Positions 1-7,400 are shown, numbered from the stretch's first letter. The stretch: 12,445 bases of DNA from G713 sp034717835 (GCA_034717835.1 JAYELZ010000179.1:1-12445); one strand, 5' to 3'. Notes: generated by a model from the letters alone, not told the origin. Made by a program: numbers and translations.

Positions 1-677
1 GAGGGGATACTATCACCGGGATAGCGATCATCACCCATCTTTTCTTGCAATGCGGCGGTGAGCAATTCCTCCTCACGGGCTGCGCGGAAGGGTGGCTTAT
101 AATAGAAGTTATTGATGACGTTACGCGGCGAGTTGGGGTCCTCGTCGCTGCGGTCGCCGGCACTGATGCGCCGGACAAACTCCGGGTTCACCACGCCGCC
201 CCCCGAACCGGCGAAATCGTTGCAGCAGGGAGTCCCCGCGATGTTTTTGGTGCCGCCGAAGCCGTAGGGTGAGACGGGCGCGACCAGCGTGGCGCTGAGC
301 ACTTTCTCCGTGTGATCAATGATGAAGCGGTAGAGCACGCCGCCGCCCAATGACCAGCCGACCAGGTGTGCTTGGGGGATGTCTAAGGCGCGCAACAGCG
401 CGTCTAGATCGTCGCTCCAGTCGCCCATGCCCCGTGTCGCGTCAATGCGTTGGTCTTCCGTCAGCCCATAGCCGCGCATATCCGGCGCAATGGCGCGGAA
501 GTTCTCCGGCAGGGCGAGCATGATCTCTTCCCACCACGTCGCCGCCGTGAAATTGCCATGTAGGAAGATGACCGGTTCGCCAGCTGGCGGTCCGGCAAAA
601 TAAACGTGTTGCGTCAAACGTGCGGTTTCAACGTTACGGGTGGTAATCCCGGTTAAGGGAGCGGGTTGAGTCGACAT
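1..677 (-). CDS. alpha/beta-hydrolase, C-terminus outside window (partial)
   Basis: The first 225 residues of an alpha/beta-hydrolase are visible; the gene runs off the left edge. Seen: an oxyanion-side HGN motif at residues 40-42, the D-M-R-G-Y-G stretch at 66-71 typical of the family, and the nucleophile elbow G-W-S-L-G-G with Ser109 as expected nucleophile. The catalytic Asp and His would lie in the lid or C-terminal part; the His is not in view. The region after the elbow (about 130-195), with P-Y-G-F-G-G, a Cys-Cys pair and a Gly-rich S-G-G-G, would be the cap. The start at 677 is chosen because AGGAG lies about 10 bases upstream and no longer frame is better. It follows the CoA-transferase gene by 98 bases on the same strand and could be the last operon gene or have its own promoter. 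The substrate is unknown: esterase, lactonase or thioesterase are all possible. A Ser nucleophile argues against PHA synthase (Cys) and OleB (Asp). Confidence 0.9.
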   Translation of the reverse strand, partial: MSTQPAPLTGITTRNVETARLTQHVYFAGPPAGEPVIFLHGNFTAATWWEEIMLALPENFRAIAPDMRGYGLTEDQRIDATRGMGDWSDDLDALLRALDIPQAHLVGWSLGGGVLYRFIIDHTEKVLSATLVAPVSPYGFGGTKNIAGTPCCNDFAGSGGGVVNPEFVRRISAGDRSDEDPNSPRNVINNFYYKPPFRAAREEELLTAALQEKMGDDRYPGDSIP

Positions 678-696
678 TTCTTTATCTCCTAGTTTA

Positions 697-717
697 ATTT
701 TAGCGCCGGGTGCTAAA
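697..717 (-). promoter_or_regulatory. 19-bp near-palindrome overlapping a possible -10, ahead of the hydrolase
   Basis: TTTAGCGCC-G-GGTGCTAAA (699-717) is a palindrome with 8 of 9 base pairs matching around a central G. Read on the minus strand, TAAAAT at 702-697 overlaps one arm and would place a start of transcription just before the AGGAG of the hydrolase gene, giving a very short leader. No -35 consensus is visible at 16-18 bases. A dimeric repressor site covering the promoter would look like this; the binding protein is not identifiable from the sequence. Confidence 0.4.
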
Positions 718-737
718 GCACTTGGCTATGAGTTGGT

Positions 738-754
738 AGCCTCCTGTGGAGGCT
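738..754 (-). other. 7-bp hairpin in the CoA-transferase/hydrolase gap
   Basis: AGCCTCC and GGAGGCT flank a 3-base loop, 22 bases beyond the CoA-transferase stop codon. There is no T-run after it on either strand, so it is not a canonical intrinsic terminator. It may mark the 3' end of the upstream message by processing or stabilisation, or it may mean nothing. Confidence 0.4.
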
Positions 755-775
755 GGTTGGTCAGGCCGGGTTGGA

Positions 776-2080
776 TTATTTCACGACAATGCCCAACTGA
801 TATGCTTTTTCCTGTAATTCAGCGCGGAAATCGGGATGGGCGATGCGGACGAGGGCCACCACGCGCTCCTGTAGGCTGCGCCCGCGCAACTCGGCGACGC
901 CATATTCGGTGACGATGGTGTCCACGTCCTGGCTGGGAACGGTCACGCCGGCGCCTAGCGCCAGCTGCGGCACGATGGTGGAGATGGCGCCGTGCTTGGC
1001 GGTGGAGCGCAAGGCGATGATGCCGCGTCCACCCTCTGACATCTGCGCACCGCGATGCGTATCCAACTGTCCACCGGTGCCGCTAAACTGCCGCGAACCC
1101 AGACTCTGTGAGCAAACCTGCCCCAACAAATCCACTTGCAGGGCGGTATTGATGCTGACCATCTTGTAATTTTTAGCGATGATGTAGGGATCGTTGGTTA
1201 CTCTGCCCTGCAGGAACTCCACGGCGATGTTATTGTTCACAAAGTCGTAGAGCTTCTGTGTGCCCAACGCGAAGGTGCCGACCATTTTATTCGGCCAGAG
1301 AGTCTTCCGTTTGCCGGTGACAACTCCCGCCTCGAAGAGCTCCACCATGCCATCGGTGAACATCTCGGTGTGGATGCCCAGGTCGTGCTTCTCGAAGAGC
1401 TGGCTGGCAATCGCGTTGGGGATGCCGCCGATGCCCAGCTGGAGCGTTGAGCCGTCCTCGATGAGGCCCGCGATGTGTTGTCCAATGGCAATCTCGATTT
1501 CGGCGGGTTTGATGGATGGCAATTGCACCAACGGGATGTGGTTCTCCACCACGTAGTCCACGTCGGAGATGTGAACTTGCGTATCGCCCAGCGTCCAGGG
1601 TAAATTCTCGTTGATTTCCAGGATCACCAAATCCGCTTTCTCGATCAACTGTCGTTCGAAGACTAAAGAAGTAGAAAGGGACATGATGCCGTGCTCATTG
1701 GGCGGTGTCGCCGTGCCCCAGAAAACATTCACCCCGCCGGAGGCGTGAATGCGGTCGGTGGCTGCGCTGTGGAGATTGTTGGGGATGTAAGAAACCATGC
1801 CGAGTGGATGTGCCTTGCGGTCAGGCGCGCCGTAGAACCAGTTTTCGAGGAAGAAATGTCCCGCCATCTCTGGCTTGGTGTAGAAACCGTACTTGCGCAT
1901 GGGCAGGCACATCACTACATGCACATCGTCCAGGCGGTCAGCATACGATTCCAAATCGCTGAGCAGACCTACCGGTTCGGAGGCACACATCGCCGCGACG
2001 ACACGCTGCCCAGAGCGCAACTTCTCGATGGCGGCGGGAATGGTAATCAGTTTTTGTTGGTATTGTGATTTGAAATTCAT
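776..2080 (-). CDS. 4-hydroxybutyrate/acetyl-type CoA-transferase (Cat1/AbfT family)
   Basis: A 434-residue class I CoA-transferase/acetyl-CoA hydrolase family protein, cytosolic, expected to move CoA between acetyl-CoA (or similar) and a short carboxylic or hydroxy acid through a glutamyl-CoA thioester. Seen: the G-I-G-G-I-P-N-A loop at 216-223; H-T-E-M-F-T-D-G with Glu239, which lines up with the catalytic Glu of 4-hydroxybutyrate CoA-transferase (Glu238 in the Clostridium enzyme, from memory); F-S-G-T-G-G-Q-L-D at 332-340; and the C-terminal T-E-Y-G-V-A-E-L-R-G at 391-400. Length and motif order are full. The start at 2080 has GGAG about 8 bases upstream; an in-frame extension to 2137 would add 19 unconserved-looking residues. 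It lies 152 bases beyond the KAS III-like gene, a gap that holds a dispersed repeat and possibly a weak internal promoter. The acceptor acid cannot be told from sequence; succinyl or propionyl use is also possible. Confidence 0.92.
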   Translation of the reverse strand: MNFKSQYQQKLITIPAAIEKLRSGQRVVAAMCASEPVGLLSDLESYADRLDDVHVVMCLPMRKYGFYTKPEMAGHFFLENWFYGAPDRKAHPLGMVSYIPNNLHSAATDRIHASGGVNVFWGTATPPNEHGIMSLSTSLVFERQLIEKADLVILEINENLPWTLGDTQVHISDVDYVVENHIPLVQLPSIKPAEIEIAIGQHIAGLIEDGSTLQLGIGGIPNAIASQLFEKHDLGIHTEMFTDGMVELFEAGVVTGKRKTLWPNKMVGTFALGTQKLYDFVNNNIAVEFLQGRVTNDPYIIAKNYKMVSINTALQVDLLGQVCSQSLGSRQFSGTGGQLDTHRGAQMSEGGRGIIALRSTAKHGAISTIVPQLALGAGVTVPSQDVDTIVTEYGVAELRGRSLQERVVALVRIAHPDFRAELQEKAYQLGIVVK

Positions 2081-2089
2081 AGATACACT

Positions 2090-2100
2090 CCAATGATTGG
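2090..2100 (-). promoter_or_regulatory. small palindrome touching the CoA-transferase ribosome binding site
   Basis: CCAAT-G-ATTGG is a perfect 11-base palindrome whose end overlaps the GG of the GGAG ribosome binding site (2091-2088 on the minus strand). The 1-base centre cannot form an RNA loop, so if it works it would be as a DNA site. Short enough to be chance. Confidence 0.2.
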
Positions 2101-2181
2101 TTGCGTATTCCGAGTTTACTGAAGAAGGGCATCTCACTACAGAGTTATGGAGATATAAATTAATCCTTAAGTCACAAAACT

Positions 2182-2220
2182 AAAATCTTTGCGCTCTCAG
2201 TGTCCTCGTGGTGAAATACT
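2182..2220 (-). repeat. dispersed short-unit repeat (CGCAAAGA / CACGAGGA type)
   Basis: On the minus strand this reads as successive 8-9 base units CACGAGGA, CACTGAGAG, CGCAAAGA followed by TTTT. It resembles the degenerate 'CCGCAAAGACGCAAAG' intergenic sequences that recur in many environmental bacterial genomes; that resemblance is from memory. It sits in the 152-base gap between the KAS III-like and CoA-transferase genes and encodes nothing. Confidence 0.5.
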
Positions 2221-2232
2221 TAATAAGAAAGA

Positions 2233-3240
2233 TCACGGCATAATGAACGCGGCGCCGGCTTGATTGTAGCCCACGCCGGAGCCGACGAAGGTGACCAGAT
2301 CGCCAGATTTAGCTTTGCCTTGCTGGCGGGCATCATCAAAGGCCATGGGGAGGCAGGCGGAGCCGGTATAACCCCATTTATCCATCACCCAGTGTGCTTT
2401 TTCTAAGGGGAGTCCCAACTCTTCCATCACTAGTTGGATGCTGTTGAGTCGCACCTGGGTGAAGATGGCGAGGTCAATAGCTTGTAGGTCGAAGTTGCTG
2501 TTGCGTGCCAGCTCACGCATCCGGGCGGGCCAACCCACATTATTTACCTCGGCGGGGAAAGCTTGGAGTAGTTTGACTTGCGTGCGGCCGGCCTCAACGC
2601 TCTCGACTGTCGCCGGTTCGTAGGTGCCTCCGGAGTAGACGCCCCAATGCTGGTGATAGGAGCCGTCGGCGAAGAAGGTAGATCCCAAGAAGCCCGGCTT
2701 GTCGGCGGCTGCGACGACGGCGGCGCCGGCCCCATCGCCGTAAAAAAAGGCCACCACGTCGCGTTGCCAATCTGATAGCCGGTGCATCAGGTAGGAGCCA
2801 AGGACCAAGATGTACTTCATGTGCGGGTTCGTGGCAATCATGCCGGCGGCCTGTACCAACCCCGTGGGGAACGAAGCGCAGGCACAGCCGATGTCGAAGG
2901 TGCCGGCATTGGTCGCGCCGAGCTTGTGTTGCACCACCACGGAGGTGGCCGGGGTGATGTAATCGGGGCTGTCGGTGCCCACCAGAATCATATCGAGGTC
3001 TGTGGCCTTGATGCCCGCGTCCGCCAGAGCCTCTTTGCCGGCGGCCACGGCGAGATCGGAGGTGGCCCAGTCGTCGGGAGCGTACCAGCGGGTTTTGATG
3101 TTGGTGCTGGCCTCGAATTTATCCACGACCTCTGCCAGTTTGGGGCTGACCTGTACCATGTACTCCTTGAATTTTGCATTGCTCATCTCATTTTCGGGGA
3201 CGTAGCGTCCCGTGCCAATGATGGTTCCGTAGCGTGTCAT
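2233..3240 (-). CDS. KAS III/thiolase-fold enzyme with altered active site
   Basis: A 335-residue protein of the FabH (3-oxoacyl synthase III) fold at full length. Seen: N-terminal I-I-G-T-G-R-Y-V-P-E; the nucleophile region T-F-D-I-G-C-A-C-A-S-F with Cys121 at the FabH Cys112 position; G-D-G-A-G-A-A-V near 168-175; and a C-terminal G-S-G-V-G-Y near 320-325. The two other catalytic residues are absent: the FabH H-Q-A-N segment reads T-Q-V-R here (Thr261, Arg264), and H-G-N-T-S-A reads W-G-Y-T-G-S (Tyr291 for Asn274). Acyl transfer to Cys121 is still expected, but ordinary malonyl decarboxylation is not. The start at 3240 has AGGAG 9 bases upstream; a 24-residue extension to 3312 would overlap the preceding gene and is rejected. 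It lies 19 bases beyond the dehydrogenase gene, clearly the same operon. A non-decarboxylating ketoacyl-CoA synthase, a thiolase-like cleaving enzyme, or an acyltransferase are the options; the real substrate is unknown. Confidence 0.88.
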   Translation of the reverse strand: MTRYGTIIGTGRYVPENEMSNAKFKEYMVQVSPKLAEVVDKFEASTNIKTRWYAPDDWATSDLAVAAGKEALADAGIKATDLDMILVGTDSPDYITPATSVVVQHKLGATNAGTFDIGCACASFPTGLVQAAGMIATNPHMKYILVLGSYLMHRLSDWQRDVVAFFYGDGAGAAVVAAADKPGFLGSTFFADGSYHQHWGVYSGGTYEPATVESVEAGRTQVKLLQAFPAEVNNVGWPARMRELARNSNFDLQAIDLAIFTQVRLNSIQLVMEELGLPLEKAHWVMDKWGYTGSACLPMAFDDARQQGKAKSGDLVTFVGSGVGYNQAGAAFIMP

Positions 3241-3259
3241 AAGTTTTTCTCCTTTGTGT

Positions 3260-4018
3260 CTACGTGCCGAGTACGATGCCACCATCCACGCTGAGCGTGG
3301 TGCCGTGCACAAAGGAGGCTTCGTCGCTGGCTAGCCAGAGGTAAGCGTTGGCGATATCTCGCGGCTCTCCTAATCTTCCAATGGGTGTGTGGCTCTTCAT
3401 ATTATCCAATACCTTCTCCGGCATCTGCTTGACCATCTCGGTAAGAATGAAGCCCGGCGCGACGGCATTGACGCGGATATGGTACTTGCCCAACTCGCGC
3501 GCCCAGACTTTGGTCATGCCGATGACACCGGCTTTGGTGGCGACGTAGTTGGTCTGTCCAAAGTTGCCGTAGAGACCCACCACGGAGGAGGCATTGAGAA
3601 TGACGCCTTCGTTCTGTTCGATCATGGTGGGGGCTACTGCCTGCGTGCAGTTAAAGACGCCCTTGAGGTTGACGTTCACGACTAGGTCAAAGGCTTCTTC
3701 CCGCATCTGCTTGACCAGTGCGCCGTTTTTCACTTTGACGAAGAGTCCATCGCGTGTAATACCAGCGTTGTTGACTAATACATCAATACGTCCATGTTTG
3801 GCTACTACGTCATCTACCCAAGCTTGTACTTCTGCGCGGTCGGCAACATTGACCTGGTAGAATTCACCGCCAATTTCGGCGGCCACGGCCTCTCCCGCTG
3901 TAGCATTGACATCACAGATGATGACCTGGGCGCCTTCTTCCGCGAAGCGTTGGGCGGTAGCGCGACCAATCCCGGCGGCGCCGCCGGTAATCAGAGCAAC
4001 TTTGTTTTCTAAACGCAT
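3260..4018 (-). CDS. short-chain dehydrogenase, FabG-type 3-oxoacyl reductase
   Basis: A 252-residue classical SDR, expected to interconvert a 3-oxoacyl and a 3-hydroxyacyl thioester. Seen: the nucleotide-binding T-G-G-A-A-G-I-G at 11-18; an acidic residue, Asp36, at the end of the second strand, which normally favours NAD(H) over NADP(H); N-N-A-G at 83-86; Asn117; Ser145, Tyr158 and Lys162 as the catalytic S-x12-Y-x3-K set; P-G-F at 188-190; and a C-terminal V-D-G-G. About nine residues around 97-105 are extra relative to common FabG, just after the N-N-A-G-I-T-R-D segment near the active-site entrance. The start at 4018 has a very strong AGGAGG seven bases upstream. It follows the 70-residue gene by 30 bases and precedes the KAS III-like gene by 19. 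The match to fatty acid synthesis is weak in context: no acyl carrier protein or fab genes are nearby, so a CoA thioester is the likelier substrate. Confidence 0.92.
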   Translation of the reverse strand: MRLENKVALITGGAAGIGRATAQRFAEEGAQVIICDVNATAGEAVAAEIGGEFYQVNVADRAEVQAWVDDVVAKHGRIDVLVNNAGITRDGLFVKVKNGALVKQMREEAFDLVVNVNLKGVFNCTQAVAPTMIEQNEGVILNASSVVGLYGNFGQTNYVATKAGVIGMTKVWARELGKYHIRVNAVAPGFILTEMVKQMPEKVLDNMKSHTPIGRLGEPRDIANAYLWLASDEASFVHGTTLSVDGGIVLGT

Positions 4019-4048
4019 GATTTGACCTCCTGAAGATAGCTATAGTTT

Positions 4049-4261
4049 TTATGATTTTGGGTGAAGGGCTGCCAAGAAGTTATCTAATTCCACATAGCGT
4101 GAGATGAATGCTAAAGCTGCTGACATCTGCGTGAAATGTAGTTCCTCATTGGTCTGCACGTGACGGAGCGTGCCGTGCCACTCCGCTGCTGGCGTTTGCA
4201 GATCAGCCGAGCATTCCTGCGTAAAGCGTAAGACAAACGAGATTAGCTGGGTTTCTGGCAT
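4049..4261 (-). CDS. small conserved-looking protein of unknown function (70 aa)
   Basis: A 70-residue protein with no signal peptide, membrane segment or Cys pair. Its centre reads W-H-G-T-L-R-H-V-Q-T-N-E-E-L-H-F (28-43) followed by an amphipathic A-A-L-A-F-I segment. This resembles small proteins with W-x-G-x-I-x-H-V-x-S/T-G-E-x-x-F that I recall from Chloroflexota and cyanobacteria, which have no assigned role. It is probably real: it sits directly behind a good promoter, in the same direction and only 30 bases ahead of the dehydrogenase gene. No clear Shine-Dalgarno precedes the ATG at 4261, which is unlike every other gene here, so translation may depend on another feature or be weak. 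A structural or regulatory partner of the operon's enzymes is possible but unsupported. Confidence 0.65.
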   Translation of the reverse strand: MPETQLISFVLRFTQECSADLQTPAAEWHGTLRHVQTNEELHFTQMSAALAFISRYVELDNFLAALHPKS

Positions 4262-4289
4262 GGTTTATGTCCGGACGTCACGAATTGTG

Positions 4290-4338
4290 GTTACAAAGGT
4301 AATTATAGCAAGAGGTAGTTACAGAGGAGTTACAGGGA
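4290..4338 (-). promoter_or_regulatory. three direct decamers GTTACARRGR around the promoter
   Basis: Plus-strand copies are GTTACAAAGG (4290-4299), GTTACAGAGG (4318-4327) and GTTACAGGGA (4329-4338). The last two are exactly 11 bases apart, one helical turn, and occupy the -35 region; a 10-base gap separates them from the -10 hexamer. The first covers the likely transcription start. SARP regulators are known to bind direct repeats with 11-base periodicity overlapping the -35, about 8 bases from the -10, and a SARP-like gene lies directly upstream. An activating pair plus a repressing downstream copy is one reading. Confidence 0.5.
4302..4310 (-). promoter_or_regulatory. extended -10 promoter of the acyl-CoA operon
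   Basis: The minus strand reads TGCTATAAT: a perfect TATAAT with the TGn extension. It would start transcription near 4295, about 34 bases before the ATG of the 70-residue gene. At 16-18 bases upstream there is no TTGACA-like hexamer; instead that region is filled by direct repeats, suggesting activator dependence. Confidence 0.65.
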
Positions 4339-4449
4339 GTCGGGATAAGGACCAGGGAGCAGGGGCTTGCGCGTGGTGTGTGGGGAACGGTTCTGTGACT
4401 TCAGACGTTAGCCCCAAACAGCGTTGTGAGGGCACTAGCGTTGAGAGGT

Positions 4450-4484
4450 AAAAAATCCGTGCAATCTGCGCAATCTGCGGCTGA
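4450..4484 (-). repeat. dispersed 10-base-unit repeat (CGCAGATT type), copy 1
   Basis: On the minus strand the units CCGCAGATTG, CGCAGATTG and CACGGATTTTTT follow each other four bases after the regulator's stop codon. The same unit pattern occurs at 12400-12434 in the other orientation. The run of six T at the end, after a weak CCG/CGG pairing, might also act as a poor terminator for the regulator gene. Confidence 0.6.
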
Positions 4485-4487
4485 AGA

Positions 4488-7400
4488 TTATGGGCCTAAC
4501 AGTTCGGCGTGGAGTTGCTCCGTGAGTGGGGAGGGGGCAATCTCGAGAGTCTGGCGCAGGTTGGTCCGACAGTGTTGGTAGGTACGCTGGGCCTGGGCGT
4601 GGTTGCCCAGTGCGACGTAGGCCCGCATCATCAGGCGGTAGGCTTGTTCCCAGCAGTTATCCCGTTCCAAGATGGTTTGGCAGATGACGAGGCTCTCTTC
4701 CCAAGCTGCCTGGTCGCTCAGAGTGCGGGCTAACCGGTCGGCGGTGCGCAAGTAGAGCGTGAGCAGTCGTTCGCGTTCCACACTGCACCAATCTGCGTAG
4801 GGATATTCCTGGAGATATTCGCCCTGGTAAAAGGTTAACGCTTGCCGGTAGTATTCGCTGGCGGCTGATGGCTCTTGGGCGAAAAGTTGATCGCCCTGCT
4901 CAATTAGCTGCTCAAATTCATCCGCATCTAACCAGATATCGGCGCCGGGTCGTACCCCGTAGCGCGTACCGTCACGGACGATGTAAGCGGAGGGTGCCCC
5001 ACGCTGGCGGTGAGGTTCCAACACTTTGTAGAGACGGCTGAGGGCTACCTTGAAATCCCGGAGGGCGGCCTCCGGTTCCAGGCCGGGAGAGAGTTGCTCT
5101 TGGATACTTTCGCGTTCCAGCAACCTCCCGCGTTCCGTCAGCAACAATAAGCAGAGCTGGCGGGCTTTCTCGCGCCGCCACTCGTGAGGCGTGATCTTTT
5201 CCGTGCCCCGCCAGAGTTGGAATGAGCCTAGCATCTGGATGCGCAACTGGTAGCCGGGATGGTATGTCAATCCCGCTAAATTCAACTGTTGTAGGAGGCT
5301 AAGGGCGTGGGGGTCGGAGGTGGTTTGTTGGGCGAAGAGGAGCAGGGGCACCAGTGAACGAGGCTCTGGGGGGCCTAGCAAAGTTTGGCGTTGGAAGAGG
5401 TAATTGTAATTGTAGGCGCGCAGCCGGCGCAAGAGGCTCCCCAAGCTTTGTTCCAGGCGGGTTTCATCGCCGGTCTGTTGCCAAATCCAACACCGCCAGA
5501 GTTCGGTTAGCCCGGTCCCCAGATTGTCGCCGCAACCGTGGAACGCGGCCCAAGCTTGGGTGAGCCATTCCTCGGCTGCGACGTAGCGGGCGGCCAGCGC
5601 GTAACTGGCGCCCAGCGAGAGCATGATGAGCGCGCCGATCCATTGATCGCCGGCTTGCTGCGCGAGTGCGAGGCCTTGCGCAGCCGCGTCAGCCGCGGCC
5701 TCCAGCGCGCCACGGAACCCGTGGGCGCGGCACAGTCCCCAGAGCGCTTCCACGCGCAGGCGGGGCACGGCAAGCGTTTCGCTGATGTGGACGGCTTGGC
5801 GGTAACAGCGGCAGGCTTCGCTGTACTGCTGCGGCGCGTCCCGCAACAACCAGGCGTGGCCTTGTCGCATGTAGCCGACGGCGGTAATGAAGGGTGAATT
5901 GAGGGCTTGCCCGCGTTGGATGCCTTCTGTTGCGCGGCGATAGGCGGCTTCGCCTTCTCCTTGCAAAGAAAGAATGAGGGAGAGCAGCAGCAGCGTCTCC
6001 CGGTGTGCGCGCGGTCGCAGGATTGGTTCTTGAGCTTCAATAAGGGCTCGTTTTTCCAGAATTTGACGGGCTGGGGCCAGCTGCCCGGTCCGCAGGAGCA
6101 CTCGCACGGCCAACTCGGCTTCACTGGGTGCTTCGGTGCGGAGGGCTTGGGCTTGCGCGCGGAGTTCCTGAGATTCTTGCGGCTGCCCGGAGTTGAGGCG
6201 GTTTTCGGCCAGGAGTTCCAACAGCCGGATGCGGGTCTCGCGGTCTGCTTGCCCATCAGAGATGCGGAGAGCTTCTTGAAGCAGGTTCTCCGCGAGAGTA
6301 GGATTTACGGTGTCCAGGTAGACGCGCGCTTGCCCGCGCAGGGCTTGCCCTAATCCGCTCAGATCGCCGGTCTGACGACAATGCTCTTCGGCTTGTTGGT
6401 ACCAACCTAGGGCTTCATCAAAACGGCTATGGAGCCGGGCAATATCACCGAGGTAGGCTAATAGCGGTGGATGTTGCTCCAGGATTGCCGGGGGGAGCGC
6501 GCCGATCCAGCTAGCGAGCCGATCCAGCCGGCCCGCGCTCACCAGCGAGTGACCCAGCTCCGCGAGCACGGTCGCAGCTTTCTCGGCAGCGTGCGCGTCT
6601 AAGAGATGATGGAGCGCTTCTTCCTGTTGGTGTATGTGTAGATAACACTCGGCCGCTTGGCGGTGGAGGCACTGACGTTTTTCCGGCGTCAGGCTCTGGT
6701 AGAGAAATTCGCGGAAGAGGTTATGGTAGCGTAGGTGGTTTTCGCCCTGCTCCACCACAAACAGGCCACTCTTCAGCAGATGTTTGAGGATGAGAGCGCT
6801 GTCGGTGGTCCCCCGCAGACAATCGCAGCTGGTCGGTGTCATTTCTCGGAGGATGGAGGTGGTGAGGAGAAAATGGCGGATATCTGGCGATTGTTGCTCC
6901 AAAATTTCCTGTGAGAGATAGGCGAAGAGACCTTCCTTCGGGGAGGAGGGGGCGGAACTCCAGCGCAAATCGCCTGGTGGCGTGGTGACGGCGCCGCTGC
7001 GCAATCCTTGCCAGATAAGCTGTAGCGCGATGACCCACCCTTCGGTCTCGGCGGTTAGTCGCGCTACCTCTGCCGTGGTCAAGGAGAGGCCGTAGTGGGT
7101 GCGGAAGAGGGTGGCGATTTCTGGAAGAGTGAAGGCTAGCTCATTCTGCCCAATTTCCAGTACCTGCCCTCTGGCGCGCCAAGTAACCAGCCCCGGCAGG
7201 GAGAGGGGATAGCGAGTAGCGAGAATTACGTGTAAGTTGGCCGGGGCGCGCCCAATCAGCCGGTTGAGAATGCGGAGTGGTTCATCGGCCTCTTGCAAAC
7301 AGTGAATGTTATCTAGCACTAGATACAGGGGTGCCGGGGCTAGGGCTACGATTTCGTTGATGAGCAGATCCACGGCCGTGCGCCAGAGAGTGGTGTGCTT

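Noticed and set aside
1..677. PHA synthase
   Set aside because: The gene stands near a PhaB-like reductase, but the nucleophile elbow is G-W-S-L-G with Ser, not the Cys lipase-like box, and the N-terminal domain of PhaC is missing.
738..754. Intrinsic terminator after the CoA-transferase gene
   Set aside because: The hairpin is good but no T-run follows on either strand.
2782..3294. 170-codon open frame on the plus strand
   Set aside because: It is antisense to the KAS III-like and dehydrogenase genes, has a low-complexity Gly/Ala/His-rich translation and no motif.
1..4018. Olefin (OleABCD) synthesis cluster
   Set aside because: A KAS III-like enzyme, an SDR and an alpha/beta-hydrolase occur together, but there is no OleC-type ligase, the hydrolase nucleophile is Ser rather than Asp, the KAS III-like enzyme lacks the OleA His/Asn, and a CoA-transferase is present.
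4340..4449. Small RNA or riboswitch between the regulator and the operon
   Set aside because: Only a distant 6-base GGGGCT/AGCCCC pairing and short imperfect repeats are visible; no known fold can be drawn.
4450..4484. CRISPR array or phage attachment site
   Set aside because: The units are about 10 bases with no spacers, and no cas, integrase or tRNA gene is near.
5507..6256. 249-codon open frame on the minus strand
   Set aside because: It lies wholly inside the regulator gene in another frame, its translation is rich in Pro, Arg, Lys and Ser without any recognisable motif, and the regulator's frame carries clear domains.
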